NCBI GenBank assembly: GCA_024644505.1
Contig: JAHEHQ010000005.1
Span: 1 to 20,029 of the forward strand
DNA: 20,029 nucleotides
Direction of reading: 5' to 3'
Origin: Gammaproteobacteria bacterium
GTDB lineage: Bacteria; Pseudomonadota; Gammaproteobacteria; Chromatiales; Chromatiaceae
The position numbers and the translations under genes are program-made. This document shows, in pieces, positions 1 to 7,031 of the stretch; positions within the stretch are counted from its first letter, which is position 1; every line of letters starts with the position of its first letter. Below the pieces are notes generated by a model. That model had not been told where the DNA came from. It made no database searches and worked only from the letters and a program-made list of their open reading frames with translations.

Positions 1-829
<829 letters not shown>

Positions 830-928
830 GAAGACCTGGATCCCGTATTTAACTGGCGATTAAAAAAAAGCAGATGATACCCCAAAACCTGCCCGGGAAG
901 GCATAACAAGGGGATAAAACGGGAGGTG

Positions 929-1867
929 TTATTGTTTTTTCAGAAATTTTGTGGGATTGACGCTTTTGCGGTTGCGCGCCACTTCGAAATGCACGTGAGG
1001 ACCGGTTGAGCGGCCGGTTGATCCCATGGAACCGATCCTGTCCCCCTTGGAGACCAGGTCCCCTGCCTCGACAAAGATCTTGCTGTTATGCCCGTAGCGG
1101 GTAACGTAGCCGTCCACATGACGGATCTCGACAAGGTAGCCGTAGCCCCCTTTCTTGCCCGCTTCGGTCACGATGCCGGAAGCGACGGCGAAGACCGCCG
1201 AATCTTTCTTTCCCGCGATGTCCACGCCGTGGTGAAAGGTTTTCTTGCCACTGAACGGGTCTTTCCTGTAACCGTACCTGGAAGAGATCCAGCCTTTCTT
1301 CACAGGCCTTCCCGCCGGTTTCAACTCCTCCAGAACCCGGTTGTTGAGGAGCATGTCCTCCATCAGGTTCAACTTGTACTCCCGATCTTCCAGGGTCCTG
1401 GTGAGCTGCTCCATGTCCGATAACAGTTCGGAGAGTTCTATGGAACTCGAGCCGTCCGGCGTTTCAAGACCGCCCCGGGCCGGCGTCTCACTGAAGTTGA
1501 ACTCTTCAGGATCCAGTTCCCCGACCTCGGTCAATCGTTCTCCCAGGGCATCGAGCCGCAGAATGTGGGACTGCAGCTTCCCCATGCGCAGCGCCAGCGC
1601 ATCGAGATGGGACCTCATCTTCTTATGATTCAGCTCCAGTTCCCTGCGCTGACTGTCCAGCTGCTCCTCCAGCATGGCTGTGAGAGCGGGTTCGTCCAGC
1701 TTGTCCGCTGCTGCCCGAAGGCCCGCCTCGTAACCCAGCCAGAGGGACCCCGAGATGAATGCTGTAAACACCACCCCCAGGAACAAACCGAGTCCGGGCA
1801 CGGAAAGTGCTCCGCGACCGGCCTGGTACCACCTGGAAAGAAAAATGATTTTCATTACAACATACAT
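929..1867 (-). CDS. Membrane-anchored M23 (LytM-type) zinc metallopeptidase
   Basis: This is a predicted peptidoglycan hydrolase of peptidase family M23, 312 residues long. It has a short basic cytoplasmic N-terminus, one membrane segment at about residues 24-46, a charged helical region likely to form coiled coils (about 55-115 and 143-182), and a C-terminal LytM domain (about 188-308). The zinc ligands are visible: His212 and Asp216 in HHGVD, and His293 in HVHFEV. His260 and His291 match the catalytic histidines, so the enzyme looks active, unlike the degenerate LytM domains that only activate amidases. It probably works in the periplasm, cutting peptide cross-links or regulating wall hydrolysis. 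The start is unsure: no clear ribosome binding site precedes Met1, and Met5 (ATG at 1855) is an alternative. It diverges from dciA and precedes secA, a neighbourhood also known from Pseudomonas. The exact substrate cannot be told from sequence. Confidence 0.9.
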   Translation of the reverse strand: MYVVMKIIFLSRWYQAGRGALSVPGLGLFLGVVFTAFISGSLWLGYEAGLRAAADKLDEPALTAMLEEQLDSQRRELELNHKKMRSHLDALALRMGKLQSHILRLDALGERLTEVGELDPEEFNFSETPARGGLETPDGSSSIELSELLSDMEQLTRTLEDREYKLNLMEDMLLNNRVLEELKPAGRPVKKGWISSRYGYRKDPFSGKKTFHHGVDIAGKKDSAVFAVASGIVTEAGKKGGYGYLVEIRHVDGYVTRYGHNSKIFVEAGDLVSKGDRIGSMGSTGRSTGPHVHFEVARNRKSVNPTKFLKKQ

Positions 1868-1891
1868 GGACTTGGTTATTCTGGATTGCGA

Positions 1892-1920
1892 AGGTTACCC
1901 TTACTCTCCATTACATGCAA
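1892..1920 (-). promoter_or_regulatory. Candidate promoter of the M23 peptidase gene
   Basis: On the minus strand TTGCAT (1920-1915) and TAACCT (1897-1892) are separated by exactly 17 bases, placing the start of transcription about 18 bases before the ATG at 1867. Each hexamer matches the sigma-70 consensus at only three of six positions, so this is a weak call resting mainly on spacing and location. Confidence 0.25.
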
Positions 1921-2010
1921 ATTAGCTCATATACTATTAAGCGGAACCGGGGGTGTTTACTTGAGTGGTTTCAGGAAGTTTTTTCTGAAAATTAGGGCGA
2001 CCCAGGTCAC

Positions 2011-2018
2011 AAAGGAGG
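2011..2018 (+). promoter_or_regulatory. Strong ribosome binding site of dciA
   Basis: AAAGGAGG lies seven bases before the ATG at 2026. It is a near-perfect Shine-Dalgarno sequence and the strongest in the window, and it fixes the dciA start. Confidence 0.85.
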
Positions 2019-2025
2019 AAGATAA

Positions 2026-2457
2026 ATGGCCCGCGGCCCAAATTCCCTGACAGGGGTCCTGAAGTCATCGGGGATAGCCCGCGACCTGCTGTCCCAGGCG
2101 CAGGATATGCAGCGGCTGCTGACCCGGGTGCGAAAACACCTGCCGTCACCGTTGGAAAGCCACTGCCGGGCCGCCCTGATAAAAAAGCGGCAACTGATTC
2201 TGTTCGTGGATTCACCGGCCTGGGCAAGCCGGCTGAGATATTATTCCCGGAACCTCAAGTCACTGCTTCTCCGGGAGGGCATGCGGGTGGAGCGTGTTTC
2301 CGTGCGCGTGATGATCAGCGATGCGCCTCACCGGCACAAAGGAAAGGCGGCCAAAAAGCTGTCAACGGAAAACGCCTCCCTGATTCGCCAGACAGCGGAG
2401 GGTATCGGAGACGAGGATCTCAGCGCCGCCCTGAAAAGGCTGGGCAGTCACGTTTGA
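2026..2457 (+). CDS. dciA: DciA family (DUF721) replicative helicase loader
   Basis: The 143-residue product belongs to the DUF721/DciA family. DciA proteins interact with the replicative helicase DnaB and help load it at the origin in the many bacteria that lack DnaC or DnaI. The family core spans about residues 14-100 and includes the typical stretch LILFVDSPAWASRLRYYSRNLK (about 57-78), with the conserved Trp of the SPAWAS motif, followed by a strand ending in VRVMIS. The remaining tail of about 40 residues is polar and basic (HRHKGKAAKKL) and then helical, as expected for the less ordered C-terminus of the family. The gene is the only one on the plus strand. It has its own strong ribosome binding site, ends 20 bp from the convergent end of lpxC, and diverges from the M23 gene. 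Its position between lpxC and secA matches the conserved gammaproteobacterial neighbourhood. The start is secure. Confidence 0.88.
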   Translation: MARGPNSLTGVLKSSGIARDLLSQAQDMQRLLTRVRKHLPSPLESHCRAALIKKRQLILFVDSPAWASRLRYYSRNLKSLLLREGMRVERVSVRVMISDAPHRHKGKAAKKLSTENASLIRQTAEGIGDEDLSAALKRLGSHV

Positions 2458-2477
2458 TGCGGAAATCACTGGGCGGG

Positions 2478-3386
2478 TCAGGCCTGCACCGGCTTCATGT
2501 AGGAGATCGGTACCTTGTCGCCTTCCTCGAAAGTCACCTCTTCCCAGGCACTCCTGTCGGCAACCAGGGCCTTGAGCAGCCGGTTGTTGAGCGCGTGACC
2601 GGATTTGTAACCGGTGAAGGCACCGATGAGGCTATGCCCCAGGAGATACAGGTCTCCAATGGCGTCCAGAATCTTGTGTTTTACGAACTCGTCTTCGTAG
2701 CGCAACCCGTCTTCGTTCAGAATCCGGTAATCATCAACCACGATGGCGTTGTCCAGGCTGCCACCGAGAGCGAGTTCCCGTTCGCGGAGCATTTCGATAT
2801 CACGCAGAAAACCGAAGGTTCGTGCCCGACTGACCTCTTTTACGAAGGAAGTGGAAGAAAAGTCGATGGACGAAAACTGGGTTTTCTCGGTAAACGCCGG
2901 GTGATCGAAATCAATGGCAAAGGACACCTTGAAACCATCGAAAGGTTCGAATGCAGCCCGCTTGTCTCCATCCTCAACCGACACCTTGCGTTTGATGCGG
3001 ATGAAGCGTTTGGGGGCGTTCTGCTCCTCCACGCCGGCCGACTGTATCAGGAACACAAAAGGCCCGGCACTGCCGTCCATGATCGGCACTTCGGGTGCGC
3101 TCACATCCACATAGGCATTATCCACACCCAACCCGGCGAAGGCGGAGAGCAGGTGCTCAACAGTGGAGACCCTGACACCATCATGCTCGAGTGTGGTGGA
3201 AAGCCGGGTATCGCCGACATTGTTGGGACACGCTGGAATCTCAACGGGCTGTTCCAGGTCGATCCTGCGAAAAACGATTCCCGTATTCGGGGCCGCCGGC
3301 CGCAACGTCAGGTAGACTTTGTCTCCGGTATGCAACCCCACGCCGGTGGCTCGAATCACATTTTTTAAGGTACGCTGCCTTATCAT
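2478..3386 (-). CDS. lpxC: UDP-3-O-acyl-N-acetylglucosamine deacetylase LpxC
   Basis: LpxC is the zinc deacetylase of the committed step of lipid A synthesis, in the cytoplasm. The 302-residue protein aligns along its whole length with E. coli LpxC, from MIRQRTLKNVIRATGVGLHTG to the C-terminus. Zinc ligands are His78 (STVEHL), His237 and Asp241 (FVKHKILDAIGD). Glu77 and His264 (KSGHALNN) match the catalytic residues. The open frame extends to a GTG at 3413, but the family starts at MI(R/K)QRTLK, so the ATG at 3386 was chosen; AAAGGT lies about 10 bases upstream. The C-terminus ends in ISYMKPVQA and lacks the hydrophobic tail that FtsH recognises in E. coli LpxC. The gene follows ftsZ after a 355-bp spacer, which suggests its own promoter, and converges with dciA; no terminator is seen in the 20 bp between them. 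Confidence 0.97.
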   Translation of the reverse strand: MIRQRTLKNVIRATGVGLHTGDKVYLTLRPAAPNTGIVFRRIDLEQPVEIPACPNNVGDTRLSTTLEHDGVRVSTVEHLLSAFAGLGVDNAYVDVSAPEVPIMDGSAGPFVFLIQSAGVEEQNAPKRFIRIKRKVSVEDGDKRAAFEPFDGFKVSFAIDFDHPAFTEKTQFSSIDFSSTSFVKEVSRARTFGFLRDIEMLRERELALGGSLDNAIVVDDYRILNEDGLRYEDEFVKHKILDAIGDLYLLGHSLIGAFTGYKSGHALNNRLLKALVADRSAWEEVTFEEGDKVPISYMKPVQA

Positions 3387-3501
3387 CTTGTTCTTGACCT
3401 TTATCAACAGCACTTCCAGGGAAGCGGCTGCAGTAAAATTTCGGACTCAACATCGCCAGCACTGACCGGCTGAGACCAGCCCCCGACTCCTTATCGCAAC
3501 C

Positions 3502-3515
3502 GGTCGACGTCGACC
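3502..3515. repeat. Perfect 14-bp palindrome
   Basis: GGTCGACGTCGACC is fully self-complementary with no loop. It lies about 115 bp upstream of the lpxC start codon. A loopless perfect palindrome suits a dimeric protein site better than an RNA hairpin, but chance in GC-rich DNA is possible. Confidence 0.5.
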
Positions 3516-3544
3516 AGTCGCAGTGCAAATGCCATTCCCCCCCT

Positions 3545-3569
3545 GCGGCAACGCTCACCTGCCGCTTTT
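3545..3569 (+). terminator. Terminator-like hairpin on the plus strand, with no matching gene
   Basis: GCGGCA (3545-3550) and TGCCGC (3560-3565) form a six-pair GC-rich stem with a nine-base loop, followed directly by TTTT (3566-3569) on the plus strand. No plus-strand gene ends near here; the upstream plus strand is antisense to lpxC. It might stop antisense transcripts or be accidental. The stem and T run are short. Confidence 0.25.
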
Positions 3570-3578
3570 GATCTAACT

Positions 3579-3595
3579 CCCTCAGTCACTCAGGG
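3579..3595. repeat. Imperfect 17-bp inverted repeat
   Basis: CCCTCAGTCACTCAGGG is symmetrical except for one mismatched pair and the central base. It lies between the terminator-like hairpin and the AT-rich part of the ftsZ-lpxC spacer. Function unknown. Confidence 0.35.
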
Positions 3596-3679
3596 ACCGG
3601 GAAATGGCGTTATTATTCAAAAATCCCGGATTTTACAGCCTTTTACCCAGGATCAGACACCATAATACTCCCTCTCCGC

Positions 3680-3697
3680 ATTAGGGTATTCCCTAAT
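3680..3697. repeat. 18-bp palindrome, possible operator upstream of lpxC
   Basis: ATTAGGG-TATT-CCCTAAT has two perfect seven-base arms around a four-base centre. It begins 12 bp upstream (minus strand) of the -10-like TATTAT at 3667-3662, so it would cover the -35 region of that candidate promoter. It is not followed by a T run on the minus strand and is therefore not a standard terminator for ftsZ. On the plus strand it is followed by an A-rich stretch. Confidence 0.45.
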
Positions 3698-3741
3698 AAA
3701 TAACAGTTAGAAGCAAGCTTTGCAAGTTTATTCTCGCCACA

Positions 3742-4917
3742 TCAATCCGCCTGGCGGCGCAGAAATGCCGGTATATCCAGGTAGTCCATCTCCTGCTGCT
3801 GCGCCGGATCACTGTAGGATTTGCCCATCTGGCGATCCCTCCGGATCACCGTGGGGCTGTCCATGTCACGGTAGTCGCTTGGGGATGGGTCGGCCACATC
3901 CGAGTTCACCACTCTGACCTGCGGCGTCTCATGGGTGACGGGGGTCACCCTTTCCCTGGCGGTCTCACCCAGGCCGGTGGCCACGACGGTGACACGCAGA
4001 TCATCCGTCATATCCGGATCGATCACGGTGCCCACCACCACGGTGGCATCTTCACAGGCAAATTCCTTGACTGTGCTGCCCACTTCGTCGAACTCACCGA
4101 TGGCCAGATCCAGTCCAGCCGTGATGTTGACCAGTATCCCCTTTGCCCCGGAGATATTGATATCCTCGAGCAGCGGGCTGTTGATCGCCTGTTCCGCCGC
4201 GTCGCGGGCGCGTGTTTCACCGCGTGCCGACCCAGACCCCATCATGGCAACACCCATCTCCGACATCACGGTGCGAACGTCTGCAAAGTCCACGTTGATC
4301 AGGCCCGGCCGGGTAATGAGTTCGGCGATGCCCTGAACCGCACCCAGGAGCACATCGTTGGCGGCCTTGAATGCGTTCAGAAGACTCATGTCCTTGCCGA
4401 GAACCGACAGCAGCTTCTGGTTCGGGATGGTGATAAGGGAGTCCACGAACTGCCCCAGTTCCTCGATGCCTTTTTCGGCTATCTGCATACGCTTGCCCCC
4501 TTCGAAGGGGAAAGGTTTTGTCACCACCGCAACCGTCAGAATTCCAAGTTCCCGGGCAACCTCAGCCACCACGGGTGCAGCCCCAGTGCCTGTCCCGCCC
4601 CCCATGCCGGCGGTGATAAACACCATATCCGAACCCTGGATCGCCTCCTGAATGCGTTCCTTGTCCTCCAGTGCTGCCTGGCGGCCCACCTCGGGGTTGG
4701 CACCCGCGCCAAGCCCTTTGGTGATATTGGAACCCAGCTGCAACAGCGTTCTGGTTTCGCTGTTCTTCAACGCCTGGGCATCGGTGTTGGCGCAGATGAA
4801 CTCCACACCTTCGATGCTGGCGCTGAGCATATGGTTTACGGCGTTGCCACCTCCCCCGCCGACACCAACTACCTTGATCACCGCACTCTGGCTGTAGGCA
4901 TCCATAAGTTCAAACAT
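3742..4917 (-). CDS. ftsZ: Cell division protein FtsZ
   Basis: FtsZ is the tubulin-like GTPase that forms the division ring. The 391-residue protein has the N-terminal glycine loop VVGVGGGGGNAVNHM (16-30), the tubulin signature GGGTGTG (106-112), and the T7 synergy loop NVDFADV (208-214) with the Asp residues that complete the GTPase site of the next subunit. The GTPase core ends near residue 317. A linker of about 60 residues, rich in Pro, Ser and Asp, follows, then the conserved C-terminal peptide DYLDIPAFLRRQAD (378-391), which binds FtsA, ZipA and MinC. The ATG at 4917 is preceded by GAGGAG at a suitable distance. Length and motifs are complete. The gene lies 66 bp after ftsA, a larger gap than in the mur part of the operon, which leaves room for separate control of its high expression. 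Confidence 0.98.
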   Translation of the reverse strand: MFELMDAYSQSAVIKVVGVGGGGGNAVNHMLSASIEGVEFICANTDAQALKNSETRTLLQLGSNITKGLGAGANPEVGRQAALEDKERIQEAIQGSDMVFITAGMGGGTGTGAAPVVAEVARELGILTVAVVTKPFPFEGGKRMQIAEKGIEELGQFVDSLITIPNQKLLSVLGKDMSLLNAFKAANDVLLGAVQGIAELITRPGLINVDFADVRTVMSEMGVAMMGSGSARGETRARDAAEQAINSPLLEDINISGAKGILVNITAGLDLAIGEFDEVGSTVKEFACEDATVVVGTVIDPDMTDDLRVTVVATGLGETARERVTPVTHETPQVRVVNSDVADPSPSDYRDMDSPTVIRRDRQMGKSYSDPAQQQEMDYLDIPAFLRRQAD

Positions 4918-4947
4918 TTGCTCTCTCCTCGTCGTCGTTTTCTTGTT

Positions 4948-4959
4948 GGCCTGCAGGCC
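4948..4959. repeat. 12-bp palindrome next to a T tract in the ftsA-ftsZ gap
   Basis: GGCCTGCAGGCC is perfectly symmetrical. On the coding (minus) strand it follows a T-rich tract (T7-A-T6, 4982-4969) that starts two bases after the ftsA stop codon. The T run precedes the dyad, so this is not an intrinsic terminator in the direction of transcription. The AT tract could act as an UP element or a bend for an ftsZ promoter, but no -35/-10 pair is evident. Confidence 0.4.
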
Positions 4960-4983
4960 GCCTGATTAAAAAATAAAAAAAGT

Positions 4984-6219
4984 TCAAAAATTACCCTGAA
5001 ACCAACTTCTCATTCGATTCCAGATAGCCTTGAAATTTTTGCCGCTCGGCAACTCCTTTAGCCGGCCGGCACGGTTGTGATGTCCGAAAAGCAGCAGACC
5101 CACGCCGGTTGCGTAGATGGGATTGCGCACGACATCGACAAGACCGGTCACGTAACGGGGCACCCCCATGCGAACCGGCATGTGAAAAACCTCTTCAGCA
5201 AGATCTATCAGTCCCTCCATCTTGGAACTGCCGCCGGTCAGCACCACGCCGCCGGCTATGAGATCCTCGAAACCGCTGCGCCTCAGTTCGGCCTGAACCA
5301 GGGTGAGCAGCTCTTCGTAGCGGGGCTCAACCACTTCCGCCAGGGTCTGCCGGGACAATCGCCTGGCCGGCCGGTCACCGATGCTGGGCACCTCAATGGT
5401 CTCATCGCTGGCCGCCAGCTGGGTGAGGGCACAGGCGTATCGGATCTTGATGTCCTCGGCATGTTGTGTGGGGGTTCGCATGGCCACCGCGATATCGTTG
5501 GTCACCTGGTCTCCGGCAATGGGAATGACTGCCGTATGACGGATCGAACCATCGGTGAAAACCGCAATGTCCGTGGTGCCGCCGCCGATATCCACCAGGC
5601 AGACACCCAACTCCTTCTCGTCATCGCTGAGCACCGCGTTGGCGGAGCTGAGCTGTTCCAGGATCAGGTCGTCCACCTCCAGTCCGCAGCGACGCACGCA
5701 CTTGATGATGTTCTGGGCGGCGCTCACGGCGCCGGTCACCATGTGCACCCTCGCCTCCAGCCGCACACCCGACATGCCTACGGGCTCCTTGATGCCCTCC
5801 TGCTCGTCGATGATGAATTCCTGGGGCAGGATGTGGAGGATCTTTTGATCCGCCGGGATCGCCACCGCCCTGGCCGCATCGATGACCCGTTCAACGTCCC
5901 CATGGCTCACCTCGCCGTCCTTGATGGCGACGATGCCGTAGGAGTTGAGGCTGCGTATATGGCTCCCGGCGATCCCCGCATGGACCGAAAGGATTTCACA
6001 GCCGGCCATCAATTCCGCTTCCTCGACTGCGCGCTGGATCGACTGGACGGTGGACTCGATATTTACCACCACACCCTTTTTGAGACCCCGGGAAGGATGC
6101 GAACCGATACCGATGATCTCGATCTCATCGTCCGCCTTGATCTCACCGACGATGGCAACCACCTTGGAGGTGCCAATGTCCAGGCCCACGATTAAATTCT
6201 TGTCTGCCTTCTTGGTCAT
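4984..6219 (-). CDS. ftsA: Cell division protein FtsA
   Basis: FtsA is the actin-like ATPase that tethers FtsZ filaments to the inner membrane and recruits later division proteins. The 411-residue protein shows the actin-fold nucleotide motifs: phosphate-1 GLDIGTSK (12-19), phosphate-2 VDIGGGTTD (209-217) and the adenosine motif GGVVLTGGSS (323-332). The 1C subdomain specific to FtsA lies at about 85-165. The C-terminus is a short amphipathic helix, FKAIWNRMRSWFQGNF (396-411), which is the membrane-targeting sequence. The ATG at 6219 is preceded by GAGG about 10 bases upstream. The gene lies 62 bp after ftsQ and 66 bp before ftsZ, in the usual ftsQ-ftsA-ftsZ order. Nothing is truncated or missing. 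Confidence 0.98.
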   Translation of the reverse strand: MTKKADKNLIVGLDIGTSKVVAIVGEIKADDEIEIIGIGSHPSRGLKKGVVVNIESTVQSIQRAVEEAELMAGCEILSVHAGIAGSHIRSLNSYGIVAIKDGEVSHGDVERVIDAARAVAIPADQKILHILPQEFIIDEQEGIKEPVGMSGVRLEARVHMVTGAVSAAQNIIKCVRRCGLEVDDLILEQLSSANAVLSDDEKELGVCLVDIGGGTTDIAVFTDGSIRHTAVIPIAGDQVTNDIAVAMRTPTQHAEDIKIRYACALTQLAASDETIEVPSIGDRPARRLSRQTLAEVVEPRYEELLTLVQAELRRSGFEDLIAGGVVLTGGSSKMEGLIDLAEEVFHMPVRMGVPRYVTGLVDVVRNPIYATGVGLLLFGHHNRAGRLKELPSGKNFKAIWNRMRSWFQGNF

Positions 6220-6249
6220 CTGAACCCGTCCTCAATCATCCCGGGTCTG

Positions 6250-6276
6250 CCAGCCGGTTAGGCCGCCAACGGCTGG
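6250..6276 (-). other. Hairpin in the ftsQ-ftsA gap
   Basis: CCAGCCG and CGGCTGG form a perfect seven-pair stem around 13 bases that can partly pair as well. It begins five bases after the ftsQ stop codon in the direction of transcription. No T run follows, so it is not a classical terminator. It may protect or process the mRNA between ftsQ and ftsA, or be chance. Confidence 0.35.
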
Positions 6277-6281
6277 TGTTG

Positions 6282-7031
6282 TCATGTCGTTTCCTTCTTG
6301 CGCCGGGCGGCCAGGCCGTTGGTGTAACGCAGGTCGATGGCGGTCAGTATTCCCGGCTGATCCTGTATGAGTCTGGGATAGGCCCGAATAAACCGCTGCA
6401 GCCTGTTTTCCGTGTCCTGGTTGCCCAGGTGAAGTTCCAGGCCGTTGTCCAGCTTCATCCACCAGGCCTGGCGCGCGTTCAGGCGCAGCCGTTCGATCCC
6501 CAGTCCCAGGGCGGCAAGCTGCCGTTGCATGCGCTGGTACCCGGCAGCGACCTTTCTCTCGGTACCATCCGGCCCGAAGAGCCGGGGCAGCCCCGTCGGC
6601 ATCTCCTCCGGCCGGGGTTGGAAGGCGACCCCCCGGGTGCTGATCAGCCGCGACTTGCCCCAGCGGGCCAATGGATCTTTTTCCTGCACCCACATCCGCA
6701 GCGTGTCAGGCCAGACCCGGCGCACCGTGACTTGCTCCACCCAGGGCAGCCGCTTCGCCGCACGCCGCAACGCCTCCACGTCCAGGGTGAAATAGTTACC
6801 CTGGATCAGGCCGCCCAACGATTGCTCCAGGCGGCCGCGTTCCATGTGTATCACCCGGCCATCGATACGTACCACCCGCACGGGCAACAGCGTGGGATCC
6901 TGAAGCTTCACGAACACCCACAGGCCGCCGGTACCCATGACGGCAAACAGACACAGACCCAGCATCCAACGCCCTGCGAGACGCCAATCGACGATGAGCT
7001 TTTTAGGGTTTTTTCGGGGTTTTCTCGCCAT
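6282..7031 (-). CDS. ftsQ: Cell division protein FtsQ
   Basis: FtsQ is a bitopic inner-membrane divisome protein that works with FtsB and FtsL and links early and late division proteins. The 249-residue protein has a basic cytoplasmic N-terminus (MARKPRKNPKK), one membrane segment at about 20-42, and a POTRA domain at about 50-119 beginning VRVVRIDG. The family stretch PWVEQVTVRRVWPDTLRMWV (96-115) leads into EKDPLARW. The FtsQ beta domain fills the rest. The start ATG overlaps the ddl stop by one base (TGATG), so translation is probably coupled. The C-terminus ends in a basic tail (RRKKETT). The gene is followed by a 62-bp gap with a hairpin before ftsA. FtsQ proteins vary strongly in sequence; context and the POTRA motif make the call firm. 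Confidence 0.95.
   Translation of the reverse strand: MARKPRKNPKKLIVDWRLAGRWMLGLCLFAVMGTGGLWVFVKLQDPTLLPVRVVRIDGRVIHMERGRLEQSLGGLIQGNYFTLDVEALRRAAKRLPWVEQVTVRRVWPDTLRMWVQEKDPLARWGKSRLISTRGVAFQPRPEEMPTGLPRLFGPDGTERKVAAGYQRMQRQLAALGLGIERLRLNARQAWWMKLDNGLELHLGNQDTENRLQRFIRAYPRLIQDQPGILTAIDLRYTNGLAARRKKETT

Larger units (their letters stand above)
1868..2025. promoter_or_regulatory. Divergent intergenic region between the M23 peptidase gene and dciA
   Basis: These 158 bp separate two divergently transcribed genes and must hold both promoters unless transcription enters from outside. The stretch is more AT-rich than the flanking genes. On the plus strand TATACT (1930-1935) is a good -10 candidate for dciA, but no convincing -35 element sits 16-18 bases before it. 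The dciA leader would then be about 85 nt and contains a small inverted repeat, TTTCAG (1969-1974) and CTGAAA (1985-1990), with a 10-base loop. The minus-strand promoter candidate is listed separately and lies next to the plus-strand -10. Confidence 0.4.
3387..3741 (-). promoter_or_regulatory. 355-bp ftsZ-lpxC spacer with several inverted repeats; probable lpxC promoter region
   Basis: This is the only stretch longer than 300 bp without a gene. No plausible small reading frame was found in it. The ftsZ-proximal half (about 3600-3740) is AT-rich and holds the -10-like sequences TATTAT (minus strand, 3667-3662) and TAAAAT (3635-3630), but neither has a good -35 element. A weaker pair, TTGCAA (3725-3720) and TATTTA (3702-3697), has 17-base spacing. 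The spacer contains four dyads (3502-3515, 3545-3565, 3579-3595, 3680-3697). No hairpin with a following minus-strand T run was found, so there is no evident intrinsic terminator after ftsZ, and read-through into lpxC is possible. A long lpxC leader that folds is a plausible inference. Confidence 0.45.

Noticed and set aside
830..928. SecM-like arrest peptide gene upstream of secA
   Set aside because: Only 99 bp separate secA from the M23 gene and no open frame with a signal peptide fits there.
2458..2477. Shared terminator between convergent dciA and lpxC
   Set aside because: The 20-bp gap has no inverted repeat or T run.
2454..3368. Plus-strand open frame (304 codons) opposite lpxC, just after dciA
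   Set aside because: Antisense to the fully conserved LpxC reading frame; no domain seen and no ribosome binding site.
3931..4965. Plus-strand open frame (344 codons) opposite ftsZ
   Set aside because: Antisense shadow caused by codon bias in ftsZ; no family features.
5077..6195. Long plus-strand open frame (372 codons) opposite ftsA
   Set aside because: It is the mirror frame of a GC-rich gene; the translation is rich in His, Asp and Gly with no recognisable domain and no ribosome binding site.
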